In this document: piece after piece, positions 25,991 through 37,590 of the stretch
Position numbering within the stretch: the stretch's first letter is position 1
Layout of the letters: each line of letters begins with the position of its first letter
Source: Myotis daubentonii
Lineage: Eukaryota > Chordata > Mammalia > Chiroptera > Vespertilionidae
Direction of reading: 5' to 3'
NCBI RefSeq assembly: GCF_963259705.1
Contig: NC_081844.1
Span: forward strand, 106,728,671-106,792,670
Length of the DNA stretch: 64,000 nt
The notes under the pieces: generated by a model
Seen by the model: the letters and a program-made list of their open reading frames with translations, nothing else
Databases searched by the model: none
Told to the model about the DNA's origin: nothing
Program-made: the position numbers and the translations under genes

Positions 25991-26215
25991 ACTGTGGAAT
26001 CTCAGAGGGAAGTTGGGGGTGGGGTGGGGGAGTAGGGAGTTGGGGGTGGGGAGTGGGGAAAGAGTTCAACCAAAGACCTTGTATGCATATATGCATAACT
26101 CATGGACAACAGGGTGGTGGAGTCCTGGGGGGGGGCCTATAAGGGGTCAATGGGAGAAAAAAGGGGGCATATGTAATACTTTCAACAATAAAGATTTTTT
26201 TTAAAAAAAGAAAGG
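25991..26215 (+). mobile_element. Bat L1 3' UTR tail, plus strand
   Basis: 'aaagaccttgtatgcatata', 'ctcatggacaacagggtgg', 'aaggggtcaatgggag' and 'actttcaacaataaag' with an A-rich end mirror the 3' UTR of the minus-strand L1 at 31845-32000. It is a severely 5'-truncated copy inserted in the older L1. Confidence 0.8.
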
Positions 26216-26840
26216 GAAATGAAAACACAAAGAGACAAATGTTTTCATTTATCAGATTGGCAAATACCAAAACTTTGATAATTACTCCGCCTACTCGCCC
26301 TTTTGTATTGTTGATAATATAAGTCTCTTTGGAGCAATTTTGTACTATTAAAATTAAAAAATGCGTAAGCCCTTTGAATAAGTATTTCCACTTCTAGGAC
26401 TATTCTATGGATATATGCACATCAGAAGACTCTTTTTATTGAATTTTTTATTTTTTAAAGAACCAAAACATTAAAAAAAATATCTACTTTAGGGGACCGC
26501 TTTAAAAAATGCTCCTCAATAGAACAGACTGCTTAGCAGCCTGAGAAAGAATTTGTTACATCTACATGTCCTCTTATGGATACATTTTGAGATGCATTAA
26601 ATATCAAACCAAGTGGCATAATTTGAATGTTAAATGGAGCGTAGGCTTCTGTGGGTTTTGAAGGATAAGATGGTGATGATAGCTTCTGGGGGAGGGAACG
26701 GGGTCAGGAATAAAACAGGACACTTTCCACAGTATGTTTTCCAGGACAATTTCCTTCCGTTTTTTGTTGTTTTTTCCCACATGCATGTATTGTCTTACAG
26801 AGGTTTTTAAATGTAGGGAATTAAGTTTTGCCTTCATAGA
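26216..26840 (+). mobile_element. Ancient L1 fragment, plus strand (right part)
   Basis: Contains 'tatcagattggcaaatacc' and 'agtatttccacttctagga', standard old-L1 ORF2-end/3' UTR phrases. From about 26450 onward the assignment is weak and the sequence may be unique. Confidence 0.5.
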
Positions 26841-27940
26841 CAGGGTAGGAAGTATCTAGGCCAGAGTCCCCTGGGGTATGTGTGAAAAATGCACACCTCT
26901 GGCCCCCCCCCTCACCTTGGGGTTTAGGAATCACAGGTGCGTGCACCGGGAAGGCAGCCCCACGCTCGCAGTGCGGGCTGCTGGGTGAAGTTCCCTGGGT
27001 CCGGTGGCTGTGATGAGGCTGACCCCAGGGCCTGGTAACCCCAGGGCGTGGTGTCCCCACCCAGGCCCTGCCCTGGGCCAGTGGAGGAGTCTGGCACTTC
27101 CTTCTCCCCTGGCCTGGCCTCTGACCTAGAGTCCATCTGTCTCTTGAGGGCTAGCCTCCAAGAAATCTCTATGAAATAGCTCTGAACCCGGACCAGATCA
27201 GCCTCGGTCCTAAACACGTGACTCTTCCCTGTCATCCAGGGTGATAAATGGAGGTATTTCATGCCTGGCTCCCCCACACAGATGAGACCCGGGTGCGGCC
27301 TCCGGGCCTCTCGGGTCACCAGGACCCCCTGGCCGCTGGGCCCTGTGGGCAGCTTAGCCTCTACCTGCCGGAGAGCTCCTGAGCCGGTCGCCTTCCCCCA
27401 GAGCTGCGGGCGCCCGGGCTTCGCTGCAAGCGGGATTTCACCTGCCGCTGGAGCTGGAGCAGCGGCTCCCGCCCTGGGCCTCTGCCGTGCTCTCCCGCCC
27501 CCCAGGAGGTGAGAGCCACCCCCACAGGGAAACACTGCAGAGGTCCCGGGCCTCGTATTTCGTTGGTGTGTTAACCAGATGAGCAAAACCCAAAAAAACA
27601 AACTGGTCACTAGAGGGATACCCCCTTCCAAAACAGTCCTGGGCGTGGACAGCCTGGGGTTTTTGTTTGTTTGTTTGTTTTAAATATTCTTACAGCGGGA
27701 AAGCATCATCCCTTCCTGCCTTTGCCGGTTTTCTTAATAATTGTTTCACGCTCACATCACCGAATGTCCTACTTATATATTCTGAATAAGTAACGCACGC
27801 TAAAAACAAAACAATGACAAAAAACAAAAGAAGTAAAAAAAAAAACACCAAAAAAACCCGAGATAGGATGTAAAATGTACCACACCTCGTCCCCAGCCCC
27901 CAGCGCCTTTCCCCAAAGGCCACATGGCTCCTGGGTTTAT
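26841..27940. other. Intergenic, no gene seen
   Basis: Unique sequence, with a CpG-bearing patch at about 27280-27510 and a (GTTT)n run near 27661-27680. The 235-codon minus frame here has no recognisable domain and is probably non-coding. Confidence 0.5.
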
Positions 27941-27944
27941 GTAC

Positions 27945-28050
27945 TTTTAAATCAACTTTATTGAGGCACAATATTCCCAGAACAAAATGAACACAGTTTA
28001 GGTTCAGAGGAGGCCAAGCCCCTGTAAGGACCTCCACATCAAGATACAAC
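27945..28050 (-). mobile_element. Ancient L1 3' UTR scrap, minus strand
   Basis: 'aaatcaactttattgaggca' is the reverse complement of a standard L1 3' UTR phrase. It directly abuts the following minisatellite. Confidence 0.55.
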
Positions 28051-28053
28051 AAA

Positions 28054-28520
28054 ATGCATCACCCCAAAAAATACACCCCCCCAAATACACTACTCCCAAA
28101 AATATACACCCCCAATACAATACTCCCCAAAATATACACCCCCAATACACTACTCCCCAAAATATACACCCCCCAATACACTACTCCCAAAAATATACAC
28201 CCCCCAATACACTACTCCCAAAAATACACCCCCCCAAATACACTACTCCCAAAAATATACACCCCCAATACAATACTCCCCAAAATATACACCCCCAATA
28301 CACTACTCCCCAAAATATACACCCCCCAGTACACTACCCCCCAAAATATACGCCCCCCAATACACTACCCCCAAAAATATACACCCCCCCAAATACACTA
28401 CCCCCAAAAATATACACCCCCAAATACACTACCCCCAAAATATACGCCCCCCAAAATACACCACTCCGCAAAAACATCCCCCCCCCAAAAATACACCTCT
28501 CCCAAAAATATGCACCGCCT
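28054..28520. repeat. Minisatellite, about 29-31-bp unit, about 14 copies
   Basis: Unit of the form AATACACTACTCCCC plus AAAATATACACCCCC. A 93-base block at 28083-28175 recurs exactly at 28236-28328 (offset 153), so a five-unit block has been duplicated. A Pro/Tyr/Lys-rich open frame across it is a by-product of the repeat and not a gene. Confidence 0.95.
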
Positions 28521-28749
28521 CCCCCCTTGGCAGCTAATTCCCACACCACCCAGGAGGTCACCAGCTTTTAAAAAGCATATCCTTTTCTGCAAATTAAATA
28601 TCACTGTAGATTGATTTTTTTTTCTTTTCTGAGAGCGAAGCTGGCGGACTCTTTGCATTGCTGCCTTTGCCAGTCTTACTTTGGTACCTCTGTCACTTTC
28701 TCGTGCTGTGGGGGGGGTGGGGGTGGGGGGGGTATGTTTCTAGAACCAA

Positions 28750-30650
28750 ATTTCCCTGCGCCAGGAGACGTGACCCGCTTTTCGGACCCGCGTTAGGGCT
28801 CGCCAGCGCGGAGGGCGTCGCTTTCAAACTCCCGCGGTTGTCGTTTCTCCTGAACGTGGAGCTGTCACCTGCCTGTTCCCCTCGCCCCACTGCGTCCCTC
28901 CCCCGTCCCTGGCTGCGAACCGCTTCGGCGAAATCGGCCCGAGAGGCGGAGGCATCCGAGCTGGATCCGGTCCTTCTGGTCCCGCAGGCGAAGGTCACAG
29001 CTGGAAAAATCAGGTGACAGTCGAGTCCGAGGGACCAGGACTAGGAACACGGGGGAGGGAGCTGGATTTGCCGGGGCCGGCGCACACCTGCCGGCGGGTG
29101 TGCGGGGCGGGGTGCCGGGAGGCGGATGGCCCGGAGTCGCCCGGGCGCAGGTTTGGAGCAGCCGCAGGGCGAACCGCCGCCGGCTTTGCCCAGAGCGGAG
29201 GGGCTGCCGGGCCCACCGCAGTGCAGCGGCGGCCCCCTGCGTCCGGACCTCCCGGGGCGGCGGGCACCCCGCAGGTCCTCCACCGGGGTGGCTGGGGCCT
29301 GGTCTGTGTGGAACTGAAGCCGCAAATGGCCGGCCAGCGGCGATGAAGGGCCCCAGGCCCGCGCTTCCGTCCCCCGCACCTTCCTCCATCTTCTCTTCCG
29401 ACCTGTGCTGCGGGGGTAGGGGATGGTGGTGAACCAGCAAAACCCCCCAAAACAGAACCGCAGCGCTGTTTCCCCGGCGGGGGCGGGCGCACGGCGAACG
29501 CCCAGAAGACAAATTGCTGCACGAGAAACACCCTTGATTCCAGGCAGTTGGGTCCAGTGGGTATTTACTGAGCCCTGCACCGGGGCCTGGCACCGGGGCC
29601 CGGGAGGCACGGAGCCGCGGGTCCCAGGGCACATCAGTGCAGCCGCCGGGTATCTCCGAGTGCATTTCGCGCTCCAGACCAATTGGTGAGACGCGGGGAT
29701 CAAACCCGATGGAGCGCACGGTCAAGGGTTGTGCTGACACAGCCTCACACGCTCAGGGTCCACATGACAGTTGTGGACGTTCAAGCCCTTAAAGGAGCAC
29801 CAGGGAGCGGTGACATTGTAGCGGCCAGATCTGCGGGCCGCTTCGCATGTGTTTACTGGTGCGCTTTCAAGATGCTCAAACGACACGGCTGTACACACGC
29901 ACTTCAAGGGCACACTATTTTTTTTGTACGCGTTGAAGCGCACACGGCGGACATTTTTCTAAGGGCGCAGAGGCCAGCGGTGAACGGCCCTGCCCTCTCC
30001 GCTCTGCCGCCTCCAGCGCCGACCTCGGCGCACGCACCGGTGCGCGCTGCCCACGGCGCGAGTGTCTCCGCGCTCTCCGCGCCCTGAGCGGGCGCCGCCG
30101 GTGAGGCCTCCGCGGAGCTGAGTGTGGAGGCCTGTGGCCTTGCATCTCCACGTAGGGAACATCTTTTGTCTCTCGGCAAGAAGCTTTCCTCCGGGGAAGA
30201 TAAAGTAATCGATAGGGTCTTTTAAATAGCTCCGCGTTTCCTGTCGGGCGAGGAGTATCAGCGCGCGCACCAAATCTGCTCTGGTATGTCACCTTATCTC
30301 CCGTCCCCGCTGTTGTCCCCAAACGTCTCCTGTCAAGGGAGACGCCACCCGCATTAGGACCCAGACTGGGGCCCTTCCGCTCGGGGTCATGCGCTGCGCC
30401 CTCGGCTGGGCCCCTCCGCCGCCCCTTCGGGCGCCGGGGTGGGGGGGTGGGGGGGTGGGGGTGGAGGGGGGGGTCGGGAGAAGGGGCGGGCGCCAGGTTG
30501 AAGGTGCGGGTCCTAGAGCTCCCCACCAGCCGGGGAGGAAACTAACAAACAGGCTGAGATGGACGCGTCTGGGGGCGCCCGCTGGTGAACACGGGGTGGG
30601 TGGGGCGTGTGCTTCTTTTTCTAACCACGGAAATAGACGGGCTGGGCGAC
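28750..30650. other. CpG-rich block about 10-11.6 kb upstream of NKX2-5
   Basis: About 1.9 kb with a high local density of CpG, free of obvious transposons except a small L2/MIR-like piece near 29555-29600. Overlapping long open frames on both strands have no recognisable domains. It could be a CpG island of an unannotated non-coding transcript or a poised developmental regulatory region. No promoter or splice structure can be shown from sequence alone. Confidence 0.5.
30185..30330. promoter_or_regulatory. Candidate NKX2-5 enhancer about 11.2 kb upstream
   Basis: AT-rich island in the CpG-rich block. GATA motifs: aagataaag (30197-30205), gatagg (30211-30216), ccttatctc (30292-30300). The sequence also has a taatcgat (30206-30213) and a MEF2-like cttttaaatag (30219-30229). 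A GATA-dependent distal cardiac enhancer about 9 kb upstream is known in mouse; this could be its counterpart. Inference from motifs and position only. Confidence 0.45.
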
Positions 30651-31061
30651 AGGCTCGCTGAGGGCCGCGCTTTGGGGGCCGCTGGGAAACCTTGTTCGCG
30701 TCCCAGGAAAAGCCGGTTTATCAGGTGGGGAGGGCGCAGGGGCTTGGGAGGCGCCTACTGGGCGCCAGGTTAGGTGAGGTTTCACCAACCTCCAGGCGAC
30801 TGGTATTGGGGAGCAAAGCGAGCACCCGAGCCCTAAAGATCGGCGGGACCCCGAATCTGCCAGGACCCAGGCCGGTCTTCCAACCTCTGCAAATGGCCTG
30901 TGGCCAATGGGCTTCCCCTTCCCCGGCTGCACTCTGCGGAGGTCTGCAGGCCAGGCCCTGCACAGAAGTGATTTTAGGGGTGTCCAGCAGCCGGGATGTG
31001 TAAGCACTGTTCCTGCAGCTCCTCATTTTTTTGTTTCTATTTTCAAAGCCAGTTGTATCTG

Positions 31062-31064
<3 letters not shown>

Positions 31065-31099
<35 letters not shown>
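31065..31099. repeat. (GT)n microsatellite
   Basis: About 17 GT dinucleotides. Confidence 0.95.
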
Positions 31100-31102
<3 letters not shown>

Positions 31103-31506
31103 AAATTCAAACAACACTAAGAAACCCTTTTCAATCCTCTCCTTGCTCTCAACCCATAAACGTGAGAACAAACCAGCCAGGTACCTGGGACGCAGCGTTT
31201 TTAATTTCCAGCCTCGCAGGACCCTGGGCTCCCTCCCCCGGGAAGCGGGAGGGGAAAGCACTTCTTGGCTTCCGCACAGACTTGCTCCCTTCCAACTTGC
31301 CGGGGATCATGCGGATTACTCAGGCTGCGGAGAGAGGACCACCCACCGAACGCAGCCGGCAGTGCAGGCCTTGGGAAAATGCGGGTTCTCATGTGCCAGG
31401 GTCCCTTTGTCCAAACAGAAACCATGCGCGGAAATGCCGCCGGGGAAGGAGTCACCTTTCTCCCTCAGGGGCGGAGGCGGCATTTATGAATCTTCTTCTC
31501 ATACTT
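31100..31506. other. Intergenic, no gene seen
   Basis: Unique sequence between the GT repeat and a Ves SINE; nothing identifiable. Confidence 0.5.
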
Positions 31507-31728
31507 TTTAAAAAATATATATATTTTATTGATTTTTTACAGAGAGGAAGGGAGAGGGATAGAGAGCTAGAAACATCCATGAGAGAGAAACATCGATCAG
31601 CCGCCTCCTGCACACCCCCGACTAGGGATGTGCCCACAACCAAGGTACATGCCCTTGACTGGAATCAAACCTGGGACCTTTCAGTCCGCAGGCTGACGCT
31701 CTATCCATTGAGCAGAACCGGTCAGAGC
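31507..31728 (-). mobile_element. Ves SINE, minus strand
   Basis: The minus-strand head region ACCGGTTCTGCTCAATGGAT, a B-box region, and a body ending in an A/T-rich tail are present. It abuts the expanded tail of the L1 that follows. Confidence 0.9.
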
Positions 31729-31840
<112 letters not shown>

Positions 31841-32115
31841 TTTTAATAACTCTTTATTGTTGAAAGTATTCCATAGGTCCTTTTCCCCCCATTGACCCCT
31901 TTCAGACTGCCCTGCCCCCCCCACCCCCACCCCCACCCCAGGACCTGACCACCCCCTTGTCTGTGTCCATGGGCCATGCACATATATATACAAGGTCCTT
32001 GGCTGATCTCTTCCCACCCACCCACCCTCCTCCCGCTCCTTCCCTCCCAGATTCCGCACTCTGTCCCCTGCTTCCAGTCTCTGGATCCACTCCTTTCCTC
32101 AGTTTATTTTGTTAC

Positions 32116-35100
32116 TTAGATTCCACATATGAGTGAGATCATGGGACACTTGTCTTTCTCTGACTGACTTATTTCACTTAGTGTGATACTCTCCAGGTCC
32201 CTCCATGCTGTCTCAAAGGGTAAGAGATCCTTCTTTTTTACAGCTGCATAGTATTCCACGGTGTAAATGCACCACAGCTTTTTTATCCACTCATCTACTG
32301 ATGGGCACTTGGGCTGTTTCCAGATCTTAGCTATGGTGAATTGTGCTGCTGTAAACATAGGGGTGCATACATTCTTTCTGATTGGTGTTTCGGGTTTCTT
32401 AGGATATATTCCTAGAAGTGGGATCACTGGGTCAAATGGCAGTTCCATATTTAATATTTTGAGGAAGCTCCCTATTTTTTTCCATAATGGCTGCACCAGC
32501 CTGCATTCCCACCAGCAGTGTACTAGGGTCCGCCAGCACTTGTCATTTGTTGATTTGTTGAGGGTAGCCAACCAATGAGGGTATGACCTCATTGTTGTTT
32601 TAATTTGCAACTCTCTGATGATCAGAGTGACTTTGAGCTTTTTTTCATATGCCTCTTGGCCTTCTGTATGTCCTCTTTGGAGAAGTGTCAATTTAGGTTC
32701 TTTGCCCATTTTTTTTTAACCCTCACTGGAGGATATTTTTCCATTGATTTTTAGAGAGAGTAGAAGAGAGAGGGAAAGACAGATATCAATGTGAGAGAAG
32801 CACATGGATTGGTTGCCTCCTGCACACGCCCTGACCAGGGCCTGGGCTGGGGAGAAGCCTGCAACCAAGGTACCGGCCCTTGGCTGGAATCGAATCCAGG
32901 ACCCTTTGGTCTGCAGGCTGATGCTCTATCCACTGAGCCAAACCGGCTAGGGCTGCCCATTTTTTAATTGAATTGTTTGTCTTCCTTTTGTTAAGTTGTA
33001 TGAGTTCCTTATATATTTTGGATATTAACCCTTTATCAGTGTATCATTTCCAAATATGTTCTTCCATCCAGTGGGCTCCCTTTTCATTTCTTTTGCTGTG
33101 CAGAAGCTCTTTATTTTGATTTAGTCCCATTTGTTTATTTTCTCCTTGGTTTCCTTTGCCTTAGGAGATGTATCCATAAACATATTGCTATGAGAGATGT
33201 CTGAGATTTTGCTGCCTGTGGTTTCTTCTAGGATTTTTATAGTTTCACAATTTACATTTAAGTCTTTTATCCATTTTGAGTTTATTCTTGTATATAGTGT
33301 AAGTTGGTGGTCTAGTTTCATTTTTTTGCATGTATCTGTCCAATTTTCCCAACACCATTTATTGAAGAGACTGTCTTGACTGTCTTGTATGCTCTTGCCT
33401 CCTTTGTCAAATATTAATTGAGCATAATGGCTTGGGTAGATTTCTGGGGTCTCTGTTCTGTTCCATTGATCTATATGCCTGTTCTTGTCCCAGTACCAGG
33501 CTGTTTTGATGATGGTGGCTTTGTAGTATAGCTTGAAATCTGGTATTGTGATTCCTCCAACTTTGTTTTTCTTCCTCAAAATTGCTGGGGCTATTCAGGG
33601 GCCTTTTTGGTTCCATATACATTTTTGGAGCATTTGTTCTAGTTCTGTGACATATGCCTTTGGTATTTTAATAGGGATTACACTGAATTTGTAGATTGCC
33701 TTGTTTAGTATGGACATTTTAATGATGTGGATTCTACCAATCCATGAACATGGTATATTCTTCCACTTGTTTATATCTTCTTCTATCTCTTTTTCCAACA
33801 TCCTGTAGTTCTATGAATACAGGTCTTTTGCCACCTTGGTTAAGTTTATTCCTAAGTATTTTAATTTTTTTGTTGCAATGGTAAATGGGATTGCTGGTTT
33901 AGTTTCTCTTTCTGAGTATTCATTATTGGTGTATAAAAAAGCCATCAATTTTTGGGTGTTGAGTTTGTATCCTGGTACACTGCCAAATTCATTAATTAAA
34001 TCTAGAAGCTTTTTGGTGGCGTCTTTAGGGTTTTCTATGTACAATATCATGTCATCTGCGAATAATGAGTTTTACTTCCTCCTTTCCAATTTGGATGCCT
34101 TTTATTTCTTCTTGTCTGATCGCTGTGGCTAGGACTTCCAGCACTATGTTGAATAAAAGTGGTGAAAGAGGACATCCCTGTCTTGTTCCTGTTCTTAGGG
34201 GAAATGGTTTTAGTTTTTGCCCATTGAGTATGATGTTTGCTGTAGATTTATCATATATGGCCTTTATTATGTTGAGATATGCTCTCTCTATTCCCACTTT
34301 GCTGAGAGTTTTTATCAAAAACGGGTGTTGGATTTTGTCAAATGCTTTTTTGGCATCTATTGCTATGATCGTGTGATTTTTGTCTTTCAATTTTTTTATG
34401 TGATGTGTCATGTTTATTGATTTGTGGATATTGTACCAGCCTTGCACCCCTGGAATAAATCCCACTTGGTCATGGTGTATGCTCTTTTTAATATATTGCT
34501 GGATGCGATTTGCTAATACTTTGTTGAGGATTTTAGCATCTATGTTCATCAGGGATATTGGCCTGTAATTCTCTTTCTTTGTAGTGTCTTTATCTGGTTT
34601 TGGAATTAGGGTAATGCTGGCCTCATAAAAAGAGTTTGGAAGTGTTCCTTCCTCTTGGATTTTGGGAATAGTTTGAGGAATATAGCTATTAGTTTTTCTC
34701 TGAATGTTTGGTAAACTCCTCTGGGAAGCCGTCTGGACCCGGGCTTTTGTGTGCCAGGAGCTTTTTGATTACTGCTTCAATTTCCTCAGTTGTTATTGGC
34801 CTATTCATGTTTTCTGATTCTTCCTGATTCAGTTTTGGGAGATTGTATTTTACTAGGAATTTGTCCATTTCATCCGCATTGTCCAGCTTGTTGTTCAGAG
34901 TATTTCCTTACAATCGATTGTATTTCTGTGGTGTCAATGGTTACTTCTCCACTTTTGTTCTTTTTTTCTTTTTCCACTTTGGCTTTTGATTTTATTTTTT
35001 TGGGTCCTCTCTCTTTGTTTCTTGATGAGTCTGGCTAAGGATTCATCAATTTTGTTTAGCCTTTCAATGAAACCAGCTCTTGGATTCATTGATTTATTTT

Positions 35101-36134
35101 ATTTTATTTTTTTACTCTGTATGTCATTTATTTCTGTTTTAATCTTTATTACTTCCTTCCTTCTACTTAATCTGGGATTTTCTTATTGTTCTCTTTCTAG
35201 TTCTTTAAGTTGTAAGGTTAAATAGTTTATTGTTGATTTTTCTTGTTTTTTGAGGTAGGCTTATAGTGCTATGAACTTCCCTCTCAGCATTGCGTTTGCT
35301 GTGTCCCAGAGACTTTGGGTTGTTGTGTATTCATTTTCATTTGTTTCCAGGAAGTTTTTTTTCTTTCTTTCTTGATCTCATTGGTAACCCATTCATTGTT
35401 TAATAACATGCTATTTAGCTTCCATGGGTTTGAATGTTTTTGGGTGTTTTTATTGTAGTTGATTTCTAATTTCATTCCACTGTGACCTGAGAAGATGTTT
35501 GATATGGTTTCAGTCTTCTTGAACTTGTAGAGACTTGTTTTGTGTCCTGACATGTGGTCCATCTTTGTGAATGACCCAGGTGCACTTGAGAAGAATGTAT
35601 GTATATTCTGCAGCTTTGGGGCTCTGTAAATGTCAGCTAACTCCATCTGATCCAGTGTGTCCTTTAGAGTCACTGCTTCCTTGTTAAGTTTTTGTCTGGA
35701 AGATCTATCCAGTGAAGTCAGTGGGGTGTTAAAGTCCTCTACAATGACTGTATTGTTGCCTATCTCTCCATTAAAGTCCTCTAGACGTTTCTTTTTTTAT
35801 ATATATTTAGATGCTCCTATATTGGGTGCATATATATATTTACCAGGGTTACATCCTCTTTAGTATTATATAGTGACCTTTGTTGTCTCTTGTGATGGCC
35901 TTCATTCTGAAGTCTATTTTGTCAGATATGAGTATTGCTACTTGAACTTTTTTTTCTTTTCTGTTTGCATGGAAAATTTTTTTCTATCCCTTCACTCTCA
36001 TCCTGTGTGTGTCTTTTGGTCTGAGGTGGGTCTCTTGTAGACAACATATAGTTGGGTCATATTTTCGTATCCATTCAGATTAAATGCCTTTTGATTGGAG
36101 CATTTAATCCATTTACATTTAAAGTTATTATTGA
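32116..36134 (-). pseudogene. Decayed L1 ORF2 (endonuclease and reverse transcriptase)
   Basis: The endonuclease part (about 36134-35280) keeps recognisable pieces such as DQMELADIYR and KMDHMSGHKTSL; the terminal SDH-type catalytic motif reads SGHSG. Reverse transcriptase (34549-33811) keeps [25 protein letters not shown] and [18 protein letters not shown]. The catalytic FADD box (about 34060-34050) is in a different frame from the preceding block, implying a short deletion just upstream. The C-terminal part (32709-32116, with [14 protein letters not shown]) is also in a separate frame and is split by a Ves SINE. It cannot encode active protein. Confidence 0.9.
32715..32953 (-). mobile_element. 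Ves SINE nested in L1 ORF2, minus strand
   Basis: Minus-strand head GCCCTAGCCGGTTTGGCTCA; perfect 12-bp duplication tgcccatttttt at 32703-32714 and 32954-32965. It is younger than the L1. Confidence 0.95.
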
Positions 36135-36439
36135 CTAGAGGCCCGGTGCATGAAATTTGTGCACTGGGGGGGGGGTCCCTCAGCCTGGCCTGCACCCTCT
36201 AGCAGTCTGGGACCCCTCGGGGATGTCCAACTGATGTGGAGGTGGGAGAGGCTGTCGCCACCAGGGTTGTGCTCGCCAGCCGTGAGCCAAGCTTCTGGTT
36301 GAGTGGCACTCCCCCTGTGGGAGCGTGCTGACCACCAGGGGGCAGCTCCTGCATTGAGCGTCTGCCCCCTGGTGGTCAGTGCGCATCATATTGACCAGTC
36401 GTTCTGCTGTTTTGCATATTAGCCTTTTATTATATAGGA
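36135..36439 (-). mobile_element. HeliBat-type non-autonomous Helitron, minus strand
   Basis: On the minus strand it starts TCCTATATAATAAAAGGCTA and ends GGGCCTCTAG, inserted between A and T with no target duplication. Close to the 3' end is the palindrome region that gives the Helitron hairpin (gtgcacaaatttcatgcac). A second palindrome-like pair, 'ccaccagggggcag' and 'tgccccctggtgg', forms an interior stem. The 305-bp element encodes no Rep/helicase. It sits in the L1 between ORF2 and ORF1. Confidence 0.93.
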
Positions 36440-37590
36440 TAGGTACTTATTTATTGCCATTTTAATTTTGTATGGCTTCTCATTACAGCAGTCCCTTTAG
36501 CATTTTTTTGTAATGCTGGCTTGGTGGTGATGTATTCCTTTAACCTTTATTTGTTGTTGTCTGGGAAGCTCTTTATTTGACCATTTATTTTACTTTATTT
36601 TTAAATATATTTTATTGATTTTTTTTACAGAGAGGAAGGGAGAGGGATAGAGAGTTAGAAACATCGATGAGAGAGAAACATTGATCAGCTGCCTCCTGCA
36701 CACTCCCTACTGGGTATGTGCCCGCAACCAAGGTACATGCCCTTGACTGGAATCGAACCTGGGACCCCTGAGTACGCAGCCTGACGCTCTATCCACTGAG
36801 CCAAACCAGTTAGGGCTTGACCATTTATTTTGAATGATAGCCTTGCTGGCTATGGTAATCTTGGTTTCATATCCTTGCTTTCCATTACCTTGAGTACTTC
36901 ATGCCATTCCCTCTGGCCTGTAGAGTTTCTGATAAGAAATCAGGTGCCAGCCTTATGGGAGCTCCTTTGTAGGTAACTATTTGCTTTTCTCTTGCTGGCT
37001 TTAAGCTTTTCTCTTTGTCTTTAATTTTTGGCATTTTAATTATGTCATGTCTGGGTGTGGGTCTGTGTGGGTTCTTCTTGCTTGGGGTTCTCTGTGCCTG
37101 CTGGACTTGTGTGACTTTTTCCTTTACCATTTTAGGGAAATTTTTTGCCATTATTTCTTCAAACACTTTCTCCATCCCCTTCTCCCTTCCTGCCTCTTCT
37201 GATATACCTGCTATTTGAGTATTGTTATGTTTCACATTGTCCCACAGATCCCTTAAGCTGTCCTCCTGTTTTTTAATTGTTTTTTTTCTTTTTGGTTCTT
37301 TGATTGAGTGATATTTTCAACTCTGTCTTCTAATTCACTGATTTGATCTTCAGCTTCCCCAAATCTGCTGTGTATTCCTTCCAATGTATTGTTCATTTCT
37401 GTTTTTATAGTTACTATATCTTTTTTCATGCTATTGAGCATCTTTACCATCATTATTCTGAACTCTCAGATAAATTCCTTATCTCCATTTCATTTATCTC
37501 CTCTTCTGGAGAATTCTCTTGTTCTTTCATTTGGGGGGTGTTTATTTGCTTCCTCATTTTGGCTGCCTGTTTGGGTTTGTGACTATGTAT
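36440..37590 (-). pseudogene. Decayed L1 ORF1
   Basis: A coiled-coil part (37453-37253, with GEAEDQISELEDRVENI) and an RNA-binding part (37235-36885, with AREKQIVTYKGAPIRL and FLSETLQAR) are in different frames. The C-terminal domain is interrupted by a Ves SINE (36592-36816). ORF1p normally forms trimers that bind L1 RNA; this copy is broken. Confidence 0.85.
36592..36816 (-). mobile_element. Ves SINE nested in L1 ORF1, minus strand
   Basis: Perfect 15-bp duplication ttgaccatttatttt at 36577-36591 and 36817-36831; minus-strand head GCCCTAACTGGTTTGGCTCA. Confidence 0.95.

Noticed and set aside
28054..28614. 186-codon repetitive frame
   Set aside because: It is a read-through of a minisatellite with units of differing length.
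28865..29740. 291-codon minus-strand open frame in the CpG-rich block
   Set aside because: Pro/Arg/Ala-rich reading with rival frames on both strands; no similarity I recognise.
32116..37590. Active L1 with coding ORF1 and ORF2
   Set aside because: Multiple frameshifts, stops and three nested insertions.
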